A stretch of 25,394 nt of DNA, taken from the NCBI GenBank assembly GCA_946533525.1, contig CAMNBW010000003.1:1-25394 (forward strand), in the 5' to 3' direction. Made by a program: the position numbers and the translations under genes. How positions within the stretch are numbered: position 1 is the stretch's first letter; every line of letters begins with the position of its first letter. This DNA comes from an uncultured Lachnospiraceae bacterium. GTDB taxonomy: Bacteria > Bacillota > Clostridia > Lachnospirales > Lachnospiraceae. Positions 14,052 through 22,457 of the stretch are shown here, piece after piece. A model generated the notes under the pieces. It worked only from the letters and a program-made list of their open reading frames with translations. It searched no databases and had not been told where the DNA came from.

Positions 14052-16214
14052 CTATTGTTTCTTAGGTTCATTCTTCGTGCCGGACCCGCCATTGCCCCCG
14101 CTGCCCTTATCGCTAAAGCCGTTTAAGTCGTTTTGGTTAAAGCCGCCGAAGTTACCACCCCCGCTATTATTTCCGCCGGAGCCGCCGCTTCCACCGGAGC
14201 CTGTATCGTTAAAGCCGCTGCTGAAGTTACCGCCGCCGCCGGGATTGCCGCCGCCTGAGCCGTTGCTTCCGCCGCCCATATACTGGTCGTAATTTACTCC
14301 GAAGAGGCTCTCGAAGCCCTTACGGCGCTGTTCGGCTGTCAGAGGATCTCCGCCGGGATTGCTGCCCCCACCGGTTCCGCCACCGGGATTACTGCTTCCG
14401 CCGCTGCCTGTATTTCCAAAGCCGTTGAGGTCGCTGTCATTCAATCTGCTGCCGCCGCCCGTATTTCCGCCTCTGGAAGCGCCGGCTGTGCCGCCGCCCG
14501 TACTCCCGCCGCCCTTATTGCCCGTGCCGGAGGGTTGTCTCATATGCTGCTCAAAGCCCTTGCCGAAGAGATTTTCAAGCCCCTTCTGCCGCTCCTCGGG
14601 AGTCATGTTGAGGCTCGCCGCAGTGTGGCCTGAGCCTCCTGAGCCTCCTGAACCTCCTGAGCCTCCTGAAAAACTCTTGGAGGAAGAGCCGCCCCCTCCC
14701 GATGAAGCTGCGGATGAAGACTCCGTCTTGGCTCCTCCCGCAGGTCGTTCACCGGAAAACTTATTTCCGCTTTCCTCCTTGCCCTCTCCGGCAGCGCCTC
14801 TTCCCCTGCCGCCAAAAAGCGAGGATACCCCCTGGAACGCCTTTGTCCCGCCAAAGCCCAGGGCCTTTCCTATGGTCTTTCCTATGGTCCCGGCCGTAGA
14901 GGAGACGGCGGACTTGACCGCCTTCATCTCTTTCCCGGCAATATAGGAGCCCACCATAAGGCCCGCTGCCGCCGATTCCTGCTCGCTCCTTGCGGCCGCC
15001 TCGTTGATAAGCCCGGTGATAAGCGGGCCAATGTGCTGCACCGCATAGCCGGCGCCCGCCGCAAAGATAAGGCTCACGAGGTAGTCCTGCACCCTTGCCC
15101 CCAGGCTGTCCCGGGCCGAAAAGCTGATGCTGTTGGAAAAGACCTGCTCCACTATTATGATATATAGCTGCATAGCCACTATCGACCCGTAGCCTCCGAA
15201 GAGCTTGCCTAAGAAAACTCCCGTCCACTTTTTAAAGGCCGCCCCGTCGTCTAAGGGCATAGGCGCCACGAAGATGGGCTCGACTATCAGGAGCACGACC
15301 ACATCGAAGATCCTGGATATGAACACGAAGAGCACCATACACATTATGACGGTGAAATATATGCTTCCGGCCAGGCCTATGACGTAATCTATCTTCCTCA
15401 GGGCAAAGGTCTTTCTTACCTCCAGTATGTTGATATAGGGAGGGACTGTCTCATTGGGCTTCACCTCAGAATAGGGCTTGCGGTATTTGTCCATGACCCC
15501 GAAGTCCGCCGCCACTGCTCCCTCGTAGCTCGAGTTGTACCTCTCCGACCCAGCGCCAGCGTAGAAGGGGTCTATCGCGTCCAGGGTCGAGATGCAGAAG
15601 ATTATCCTCGCCATGGAGGTCTTCTGATCCGTGCCGGTCATAGCCAGGTTTATCCCTTTAAGGATGGCTCCTGAAAGAGACAGGGCCGCCACTGATACGA
15701 TTGGAATTGTTATGTAAACCAAAAATGCCTTGGCGGTCTGGCGCAGCACATGTGTGACTGGCTGATTGCGCTCTCCTCCCAGCTCGAAGGTCGAGCGCAC
15801 AGTAGCGAGTATTGCAAAGAGGAAGCATAAAGCCATGCCTATGGCCAGCATCACCCCGAGCATATTTCTGACGTTCTCCTGCGAATATACGGCGTTTAAG
15901 AGGCTCATCTGCCCCTGGCCCCTGACTGTGACCGGGTCGAGGCCGCACATCACGCGAAAGCCGTTCTCGATACATTCGAGCAGCAGGAGGATAGCGGCAT
16001 AGGTAGCATAGACTCTGGCAAATATGAGGTCCAGGATACCCCTCCAGAAATCGGTTATTACAAAGTTAAAAGCCGTCCTTAAAACAGAGCCCACCGATTC
16101 CGACAGCACGTCCATAGCCTCACCCAGGGTCTCCTGCAGCCAGGTTAAGACCCTGCCGATGGTGCTGTTATACAAAAAATCCAGATTTAAGCTGATCAGT
16201 TGTACCGTCCTCAT
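14052..16214 (-). CDS. VirB6/TrbL-like channel protein with Gly-rich duplicated tail
   Basis: 720 residues. The first ~440 hold several hydrophobic helices (for example MLGVMLAIGMALCFLFAILA, IVSVAALSLSGAIL, SIYFTVIMCMVLFVFIS, DYLVSLIFAAGAGYAVQ) with the shared PLDDGAAFKKWT loop also found in the neighbouring VirB6-like protein. Residues about 450-720 are low-complexity Gly/Ser/Asn. This tail carries two copies of a helical motif, residues 537-558 and 625-646, 11 of 22 identical, with core E-x-R-x-K-G-x-E-x-LFG, and repeated DLNGF units. VirB6 proteins build the inner part of the channel. It starts at ATG 16214 and lies between its paralogue and virB4. The tail could be a docking arm for other parts; that is an inference. 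Confidence 0.9.
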   Translation of the reverse strand: MRTVQLISLNLDFLYNSTIGRVLTWLQETLGEAMDVLSESVGSVLRTAFNFVITDFWRGILDLIFARVYATYAAILLLLECIENGFRVMCGLDPVTVRGQGQMSLLNAVYSQENVRNMLGVMLAIGMALCFLFAILATVRSTFELGGERNQPVTHVLRQTAKAFLVYITIPIVSVAALSLSGAILKGINLAMTGTDQKTSMARIIFCISTLDAIDPFYAGAGSERYNSSYEGAVAADFGVMDKYRKPYSEVKPNETVPPYINILEVRKTFALRKIDYVIGLAGSIYFTVIMCMVLFVFISRIFDVVVLLIVEPIFVAPMPLDDGAAFKKWTGVFLGKLFGGYGSIVAMQLYIIIVEQVFSNSISFSARDSLGARVQDYLVSLIFAAGAGYAVQHIGPLITGLINEAAARSEQESAAAGLMVGSYIAGKEMKAVKSAVSSTAGTIGKTIGKALGFGGTKAFQGVSSLFGGRGRGAAGEGKEESGNKFSGERPAGGAKTESSSAASSGGGGSSSKSFSGGSGGSGGSGGSGHTAASLNMTPEERQKGLENLFGKGFEQHMRQPSGTGNKGGGSTGGGTAGASRGGNTGGGSRLNDSDLNGFGNTGSGGSSNPGGGTGGGSNPGGDPLTAEQRRKGFESLFGVNYDQYMGGGSNGSGGGNPGGGGNFSSGFNDTGSGGSGGSGGNNSGGGNFGGFNQNDLNGFSDKGSGGNGGSGTKNEPKKQ

Positions 16215-16245
16215 CCGCCTGTCTTCTCACATTTCCTTAAAATAA

Positions 16246-17475
16246 TCACTTTTCATCTGAGCCGCCGGAAGCGCCGCCCATAGCCCCCTTAAGGGCTCCC
16301 ATAGCCTTGGTCGCTCCGCCCGAGGCGTAATCCACTGCCGACTTAGCCGCGCTCTTTGCTATCGCCATCATAAACTGCGAGCGCTTAAGGAGGGATACGG
16401 CTGCAGGGTCGATTATCTCGATGATCACATACTGGCTCTGCCAGGCCGCATAGGCCCCTCCAAGAATAAAGAGCATCCTGAAGATCACGGCGCTTATGGA
16501 ATTAAAGTCTTCGGCAAAGTTTATCTGCCCGCCCGGCCCCAGCATTGGCATGATGCTTGAGTATATCCTCATGACGAACATCGGGCCGAAGGTGGAAAGG
16601 GCAAAGGCCACAAAAAGCCTTGTCCAGTCCTTGAATTTCTCCCCGTCGTCTAAGGGTATGGTAGAGACAAAGAAGGGGCTTACGATAAAAAGGGTCGTCA
16701 CCACCATTATCCTGAAGATTGCCTGGGTCGCCAGGGTCACCAGCACCACTATCATAAAGAAGGCCGAAATTATCCCAAGGGTGTAGTTAACCCTCGTGTA
16801 ATTCACATTGTCCTTGGCCTCCTGGGTCATGAAATACCTGCCGCTCATGGCCTTTTGGGCCGCCTCCTCCGTCTTGAAATTGTCGTTGACCGTAGTTACG
16901 AAGATGCAGTCACAGATCCGGCAGTCCGGCTGGTTCGCCGCTCCCACCACCACCGTAGTGATGGCTGTAGAGGCCTTGATCACGGCTATGCAGCCCATTG
17001 AAATCAGCAAAAAGGTAAGGGCTGCCTTAAGGGCGCTTCGCATGACCGCCGATACCGGGCGCTTCAGCTCGCCTATGGAGTCTCCCATCGAGCGTATGAC
17101 GGCAAAGATCGTAAAGAGGAAGCATAACGCAAAGGCTATGCCCGTTATGGCCGCAAAGGCGTTCTGTACCTTGCTGCCGAAAAATACCGCGTCGATCAAG
17201 GTCGTTCCACCCCTGTACTGCCCGCCGGAGTCCCTCACATAGACCCCCGTGGTCCCGGTGAAGATGTCAAAGACCTGCTCTAAGAGCCAGATTATCCTCA
17301 ATAGCCCGTTCCATACCTCGTAGAGCGCTGAGTTAAACCAGCCTAGAACATAATCCTGGATAAAATTGAACACGCTGGAAAACGCCGACGTGAAGGTGCT
17401 GTAAAACGTCCCGTTGGCGGAATCCCTCATTATCTGGTTTATCCCCTCCTGTGAGGCCAGCAAAACACAGTGCAT
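16246..17475 (-). CDS. VirB6/TrbL-like channel protein, shorter paralogue
   Basis: 409 residues with about six hydrophobic helices (IIWLLEQVFDIF, AITGIAFALCFLFTIFAVI, ALTFLLISMGCIAVI, LGIISAFFMIVVLVTLA, IFRIMVVTTLFIVSPFF, and a late pair), plus a helical Ala/Gly-rich tail. It shares VSTIPLDDGEKFKDWTRLF with the following gene, which supports a common VirB6/TrbL family. A loop with three close Cys (DCRICDC) may lie outside the membrane. The start is uncertain: ATG 17475 follows a weak AAAGGTAG site, while Met16 lies 14 nt after a strong AGGAGG, so the real N-terminus may be about 17430. It follows the Ig-like protein gene by 3 nt and would form the membrane channel with its paralogue. Confidence 0.88.
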   Translation of the reverse strand: MHCVLLASQEGINQIMRDSANGTFYSTFTSAFSSVFNFIQDYVLGWFNSALYEVWNGLLRIIWLLEQVFDIFTGTTGVYVRDSGGQYRGGTTLIDAVFFGSKVQNAFAAITGIAFALCFLFTIFAVIRSMGDSIGELKRPVSAVMRSALKAALTFLLISMGCIAVIKASTAITTVVVGAANQPDCRICDCIFVTTVNDNFKTEEAAQKAMSGRYFMTQEAKDNVNYTRVNYTLGIISAFFMIVVLVTLATQAIFRIMVVTTLFIVSPFFVSTIPLDDGEKFKDWTRLFVAFALSTFGPMFVMRIYSSIMPMLGPGGQINFAEDFNSISAVIFRMLFILGGAYAAWQSQYVIIEIIDPAAVSLLKRSQFMMAIAKSAAKSAVDYASGGATKAMGALKGAMGGASGGSDEK

Positions 17476-17478
17476 AAG

Positions 17479-19125
17479 CTAAACTACCTTTACATTTTTT
17501 CTGATCCTGATAATATATACGGCTACACCGGCAATAAGCGCCAAGATTCCGAAAATTGCTATAACTGCCGCCGCATTTATCCTGTAGTGCACCATAAACT
17601 GGGACTGGGTCCTGTTTCCGGCGGTGTCGTAAACGTAGATCGTGTACTTTCCGGGCTGCGTCACCTCTTTTATAACCCCCGTATCCTCTACTACCTCGTT
17701 ATTCCTGTAGAGCACACAGCGGGATATATCGCTGCTCAAATACGATATGGTGGCCTTGTTCGGCTCGGTGCTCACCGTAAAGAAGGGCTGGGTACCGTCG
17801 TAGATAAGGGTAAATTCCCTGCTGCCCGCCTCGTCGTCCACGGTTACCTCATAGGTGCCGTCCTCCTCGATATGAAGGGCGGTATCGCTTAAAAACAGGC
17901 TCTTCCCCGTATCCTCTCCGTCGTGGCGAACCGAGCGGAAGGTAGCTCCCTGGGGTGCGTTAATGATTCCGGCGTCCGATACCGGGTCGCCCAATATCCT
18001 GAAATAAAATACCGGCTTCCTCGCGTTGTACTCGAGCTTGAAAGAAGCGTCGTCCTTCGATAGCTCCAGGGCATAGCTGCCCGTTACGGTGATGTAGTTG
18101 CCGGGCTGGTAGCCCTCGATGAGCTCTCCCTCCCTGTAGAGCTTCATCTGTAAATCGGGAGACTCCTGCACCAGCACCGCCTCATTGGTATAGGCACCGT
18201 TGGGCACGTTGGTATAGAAGACATCCCCTGTCTTTAAAGTATTCCTGTAGTAGCCCATCTCAGTATCGAAGGAGCTCTCAAAGGCCTTGCCGTCAACGAG
18301 CATCGGCGCCGCGGGAGCCGAGTTGCCCGAAGCAGTGCCCTGCTCCATGAGGTCCTGGCTCTCCTCGTAGACGAAATCATCCGGCAGCATATCCTCAGGC
18401 AGCGTGCCCTCGACCAGGGCTGCGTATTCGGAAAGGCTGTCAGTGCCCTCCTCCACGACATCGTTTCCGTCCCCTTCGGAGCCGACTACTCCGTTTACTC
18501 CAGTCTTATACTGAATGCGGAAGCGGAAACGGGCTCTGGACACGGTCTGGGTGGAAAAGGCCTGGAAGTCCTCCTGGGTCTCCACGACGAAGAGGGTAAG
18601 AACATAGGCTCCCTCCGTCTCAATGACCTGCTTGGATTCAAAGTCTATATCCGTGCCGTCCCTCTTTAAGGAGGCCCCGACGCCCCTCGGAACGTCGATT
18701 ACAACGGGCCGGTTGGTTATGGCCCCGTTCTTGACATTGGCATAAATCGTGTAGGTATCCGAGAGCCTCTCCTCGTACACCTTGTAGTCCTCGTGATAGA
18801 TCTCCTCTAAGGAAACATCGTTTACCGTAGGCCCTACGGGCTCTGTCTCCATCCTCTTCATGAGCTGCTCCGTAGTCATGGTGGACGAAGTGGCCTTCGA
18901 ACTCGTGGAGCTCGTCGAGGTGGAGCTGGTATTTGAGGTATCCCCGTAGATCGCCCTCAGTGCATCGTATAGCGTCTGCCCCGCGCTTGAGCTGGAGCTC
19001 GAGGTGGTATCGTCGTCATCGGCGGAGACTATGTCCGCCGGCAGGCTTAAGACCCCGATCCAGCACACAAGCGCGGTTACAAGGCAGAATTTTAATATCT
19101 GTATTATCCTCTTTCGTAAATCCAT
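17479..19125 (-). CDS. Large Ig-like repeat surface protein with C-terminal anchor
   Basis: 548 residues from ATG 19125, just after the coupling-protein stop (TAA, 19127). The frame also allows ATG 19161, but there AGGAGG directly abuts the codon. It has a signal peptide (about 1-35), a Ser/Thr-rich linker (about 40-85), then beta-sandwich repeats. Two (about 118-180 and 300-360) share Y-x-NV-x-NGA-x-TN and a closing G-x-Y-x-L-x-L strand. A third (about 388-450) has LHIEEDGTYEVTV, and a fourth (about 455-515) has PGKYTIYVYDTAGN. One C-terminal membrane helix (about 520-543) is followed by a basic tail RIRKNVKVV. The last module resembles the protein at 8778-9674. It probably projects from the membrane beside the channel. 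No enzyme motif or sortase signal was seen. Confidence 0.8.
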   Translation of the reverse strand: MDLRKRIIQILKFCLVTALVCWIGVLSLPADIVSADDDDTTSSSSSSAGQTLYDALRAIYGDTSNTSSTSTSSTSSKATSSTMTTEQLMKRMETEPVGPTVNDVSLEEIYHEDYKVYEERLSDTYTIYANVKNGAITNRPVVIDVPRGVGASLKRDGTDIDFESKQVIETEGAYVLTLFVVETQEDFQAFSTQTVSRARFRFRIQYKTGVNGVVGSEGDGNDVVEEGTDSLSEYAALVEGTLPEDMLPDDFVYEESQDLMEQGTASGNSAPAAPMLVDGKAFESSFDTEMGYYRNTLKTGDVFYTNVPNGAYTNEAVLVQESPDLQMKLYREGELIEGYQPGNYITVTGSYALELSKDDASFKLEYNARKPVFYFRILGDPVSDAGIINAPQGATFRSVRHDGEDTGKSLFLSDTALHIEEDGTYEVTVDDEAGSREFTLIYDGTQPFFTVSTEPNKATISYLSSDISRCVLYRNNEVVEDTGVIKEVTQPGKYTIYVYDTAGNRTQSQFMVHYRINAAAVIAIFGILALIAGVAVYIIRIRKNVKVV

Positions 19126-19126
19126 T

Positions 19127-21511
19127 TTATGAAGCTGCTTCCTCCTGTGATAATCCCTCATCCTCCTCCGGCGAATTCTCCATATAATCAGCCATCAGTT
19201 CTTCCATTATCTTAATGACCTCCTCGGCGTCAGGCTCTTCCAGGTCGTCGTCCTCCTCGTCTTCATCCTCATCTTCATCCTCTTCCCAGTCATCCTCGTC
19301 TTCTATTTCGCCGTCCTCGTCCTCATCTTCTGTATCGCTGTAATCTTCCTCTCCGGCTTCCTCAGTTTCCCTGTCATCTTCGATATACCCGGCAGCCTCA
19401 GCATCCTCAGCGCCTTCGATATCCTGAACCTCCCCGTCAAAGGCCTCCTGCTCTTCTCCAACTTCTCCAACGTCGCCTTCCCCGTCCTCTTCACCCTCTT
19501 TGTTTTCGTCGAGGATGATGTAGTTTCTCTCATCGAGGTCATAGAAAACGTCGTCTCCGAAAAAGACATTGGCACGCACGTCGGTTAAGTCCATCTGCCC
19601 TATCTCGTAGAGGGGGCATTTGTAGGAAGGGGTGAATTTCGTCATAAGCGGGAAATTGTTAAAGGTCACAACTATCGAATTTCCCGTGCTCTTGGCATTG
19701 TTAAGCCGGGTAAGCTCCGAGGGATAGATAAGCGGTCTTACCTGGGTCTGGCTGGAAACATTGATGTTTCCGCTCTTGTCCTTGAGGCCCGAGGACACGC
19801 TCTGGGTGCGGACCGTCATATTTCCGCACATCTTGGAGAATTCCTCGCAGGTCGGGATGTCGTTCGAACCGATGAAGAGCTTTATACCGCAGTTACCCTT
19901 TACGATGTCCGCCACGGTCTCGCCATAGACATTCTTAAGCTGGGCAAAGGACTGGACTATCATCTCGAACCAGATCTTTCTCGAACGGCCTACGGTGATC
20001 ATCTTGTCGAATTTGTCTATCTTCGGCATATTACCGAACTCGTCCAAAAGGAAGAAGACGTTTCTCGGCAGGGACAGGTCCTCCCTGGCGCTGGCTACCT
20101 TGATAAGGGCCTTATAGATACACAGGATAAATACCGCCGCCAGGGCGTGTCTCGTATCCTTTTCATCCGGTATCTTAAGGAAGAGGGCTGTGGGCCGGTC
20201 CGCAAATTCCTCCGGCTTTATGTCCGTCGCGCTCGTCAACGCGCACAAGCCCTCGTCGTTAAACATCGAGAGCTTATCAAAGGCGATACTCATATATGAG
20301 GAAAGCGTCTGGTCCGCAGCGGAAAGCACCTGGCGGGAGAGTCCCACGGCCTTGGAGAGCTTGGAGCGCCCCTCGAAATAGTCCTTAAGGGCCGCAAATT
20401 CGTCCTCGGAATTGCTTATGGCCTTGTTTATATTGTAGAAGCAGAACTTGTCCTTGGTCATCTCAAGTCTCGGGTCCTCGGAGTCCTCCAGCATCGCAAG
20501 GGCCGTAGCCATGATGATGGAGCGGGCTCCCTTCTCCCAGACGGGGTCCTTTTCATTCTCTATGGGACAGATGACGGAGATAAGGTCGTTTAAGTCCTCG
20601 TAGCACTCGTCGAAGAGCTTCTGCTTTTCGATCCTCGCCTTATTGATAAGGTCGATCCTGACCGCGTAGGCCTCTCCCTCCCACTCGTACCAGACCTCAC
20701 CATCGCTGAACCTCTCCCTGTCGTGTACCAGCTTAAGCTCCGGGTAGTCGTCTATCGAATCCAGGTGCTCCAGGATATTTTCGCCCTTGTTCACATACTC
20801 CTGATAGGTATCGTAGATGGAGCCCAGGGGGTTCCACCTAAACGAGCTGTAAGGGTCTCTTAAGTCCAGCACCATGCACTTGTAGCCGTGCTCGGTCAGG
20901 AGCTTGGAGTGGAGCTGGAAAAGCTCTCCCTTAGGGTCTGTGCATATCATCGAGGAGCCGGCCTTCGCCCTGCCCAGTATCTGCACCACGGGATTTACAA
21001 AGGTTGTGGTCTTACCGGAACCGGTAGCACCGATTATGATGCCGTGGGCCGGCGAGATGATGTTTATGTCCATATCCTTTTTCTTGCTGTTATATACCGC
21101 GAAAAGAGGAATGCCGTCCTTCTTTAATTCACCCAGCTTTGAAAACTGGGTCCTGGGAAAGAGCTCGTTCCTCTCCTGCTCCTCCATCCAGCGGGAGTTT
21201 TCGAGAGACCCCTCGACCCTTTCGGCCTTGCCTCCAAGAAGCCGCTTTGAAGCCTTTAAGGCCCCGGCGTTCCCGTTTATCAATATGAGGACCCCTATTA
21301 TCACGACCTCGGAGACCCCGTAGATAATGGCCTGGGGGCTCACGATCTGCATGAAGTTCACGCCCTGCAGCCCGAAGGTGCCGGTGCTCATCATATTCTC
21401 TATCGAAAGCATCAGGGCAGAGGTTATGCTCCCGAGCACAACTATCCCTATCAGAATTATGGGTATCCACTTTATCAGGGTCTTCAGACCATCCTGCATA
21501 TCTTCCTTCAT
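19127..21511 (-). CDS. virD4: T4SS coupling protein, VirD4/TraG-like ATPase
   Basis: 794 residues from ATG 21511, preceded by AAAGGAG at 8 nt; an in-frame GTG at 21529 is less likely. Two N-terminal membrane helices (about 15-40 and 62-82) precede the cytoplasmic ATPase. Walker A GATGSGKT is at 161-168 and Walker B LLDEFGN has its Asp at 490. The sequence PKGELF after Walker A and the C-terminal RARQ-like segment are typical of VirD4/TraG. It selects DNA or protein substrates and feeds them to the channel. The last ~125 residues are almost all Glu/Asp, with runs such as EDEDEDEEDDD, which is long for this family and may bind basic substrates. The gene lies 4 nt downstream of the CPBP protease gene region with a short gap, and the Ig-like protein gene follows it. 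Confidence 0.95.
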   Translation of the reverse strand: MKEDMQDGLKTLIKWIPIILIGIVVLGSITSALMLSIENMMSTGTFGLQGVNFMQIVSPQAIIYGVSEVVIIGVLILINGNAGALKASKRLLGGKAERVEGSLENSRWMEEQERNELFPRTQFSKLGELKKDGIPLFAVYNSKKKDMDINIISPAHGIIIGATGSGKTTTFVNPVVQILGRAKAGSSMICTDPKGELFQLHSKLLTEHGYKCMVLDLRDPYSSFRWNPLGSIYDTYQEYVNKGENILEHLDSIDDYPELKLVHDRERFSDGEVWYEWEGEAYAVRIDLINKARIEKQKLFDECYEDLNDLISVICPIENEKDPVWEKGARSIIMATALAMLEDSEDPRLEMTKDKFCFYNINKAISNSEDEFAALKDYFEGRSKLSKAVGLSRQVLSAADQTLSSYMSIAFDKLSMFNDEGLCALTSATDIKPEEFADRPTALFLKIPDEKDTRHALAAVFILCIYKALIKVASAREDLSLPRNVFFLLDEFGNMPKIDKFDKMITVGRSRKIWFEMIVQSFAQLKNVYGETVADIVKGNCGIKLFIGSNDIPTCEEFSKMCGNMTVRTQSVSSGLKDKSGNINVSSQTQVRPLIYPSELTRLNNAKSTGNSIVVTFNNFPLMTKFTPSYKCPLYEIGQMDLTDVRANVFFGDDVFYDLDERNYIILDENKEGEEDGEGDVGEVGEEQEAFDGEVQDIEGAEDAEAAGYIEDDRETEEAGEEDYSDTEDEDEDGEIEDEDDWEEDEDEDEDEEDDDLEEPDAEEVIKIMEELMADYMENSPEEDEGLSQEEAAS

Positions 21512-21533
21512 AAGTAAGGCTCCTTTCACGTTA

Positions 21534-22436
21534 CTACAGCTCGCCCTTAAACAGGCGGCTCACAAGCCTAATTCTTTTTTCCTGTATGTACAGCCAGTAA
21601 CACATATAAGCGAGGGCGGCTCCCGAAAGCCCGAGGAGCAGCACCATAAATTTATTTCCATAGAGGGCCTCCTCCGACCCCGGCACATTCATATATATAA
21701 ACCAGAGGACCACAGCCGGGGTATTGAAGCCCATGTGCATGACGATCCCATACAGGATATTGTCCTCGGCTATCGAAAGCCTTCCGATAAGCCAGCCCAT
21801 CGCAAAGGCGTAGAGCACCCAGAGCGCCGCCCCGTGGGACAGGGCGAATACCGCCGTCACGGCAAAAAGCGCTGCCCTCTCTCCCCAGTGCGGGAGCAGG
21901 CGGTTTAACATATAGCCCCTCCAGATGACCTCCTCTACAAGGGGTGTGAAAAAGGCGTTGAACATGGTTCCTATAAGGGCGCTCCAGTTCGTATAGAGCT
22001 CGTTCACCTTCTCGTTATAGGAGGCCACCGGACCTATATCCGGCAGAAGGGTTATGACCGCGGAGAGGGCCAGGGCCGCCCCTGCCCCGAAAAGGAAGGC
22101 CTCCGCGCACTTCAGAGCGTCCACGTCCTTTAAATAGAGCGAGGCGTCCTCGAAAAAGCCGCTTCCCGACCTCCTGGAATACATCCTTAGTATAAAAAAG
22201 GTGAGCAGCACCCCAAGGATGGAACAGAGATTGCTGTAGCGCTTTAGGTAGTCCCCCCAGCCGGTATGCGGTAAGATCATGCCTGCCAGCAGGTTCACCG
22301 ACAGGCTTATGCCGAAGTACAGCAGCACCGGCCACACCGCAGGAAAGAAATAACGCAAAAAAGACAGAAGCCTGTGCTCTGTTTTTTCCCTGATCCCATC
22401 CTTCTCTTTTTCTTCGCCCCGAAGGTTATATCTCAT
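21534..22436 (-). CDS. CPBP-family intramembrane metalloprotease
   Basis: 300 residues with about eight hydrophobic helices. The three family motifs are present: E168-E169-x3-R173 (LVEEVIWRG), H201 (FALSHG) and H234-x3-N238 (HMGFN), which build the metal site of the type II CAAX prenyl endopeptidase/bacteriocin-processing (Abi) fold. In Firmicutes these enzymes mature bacteriocins or give immunity; what it cuts here is unknown. It starts at ATG 22436 without a strong ribosome site, 21 nt after the DUF4203-like gene, and ends 22 nt before the coupling protein start. Co-location with the channel genes makes T4SS proteins or a secreted peptide plausible substrates, by inference only. Confidence 0.9.
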   Translation of the reverse strand: MRYNLRGEEKEKDGIREKTEHRLLSFLRYFFPAVWPVLLYFGISLSVNLLAGMILPHTGWGDYLKRYSNLCSILGVLLTFFILRMYSRRSGSGFFEDASLYLKDVDALKCAEAFLFGAGAALALSAVITLLPDIGPVASYNEKVNELYTNWSALIGTMFNAFFTPLVEEVIWRGYMLNRLLPHWGERAALFAVTAVFALSHGAALWVLYAFAMGWLIGRLSIAEDNILYGIVMHMGFNTPAVVLWFIYMNVPGSEEALYGNKFMVLLLGLSGAALAYMCYWLYIQEKRIRLVSRLFKGEL

Positions 22437-22457
22437 ATGTCTTAAATAATGTCAGGT

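Noticed and set aside
14359..14946. Plus-strand Pro-rich open frame opposite the Gly-rich tail
   Set aside because: Antisense shadow of Gly/Ser codons; no ribosome site and a strongly supported gene on the other strand.
17510..17543. Third resemblance to the bipartite element (shares ATATATACGGCT and a distal CGCC)
   Set aside because: It lies inside the C-terminal membrane-helix codons of the Ig-like protein, and the part corresponding to GATAA does not match; likely chance, though it is 34 nt before the next gene start.
19303..19575. Overlapping Arg/Thr-rich open frame in the coupling-protein tail
   Set aside because: Frame shadow of the acidic triplet repeats.
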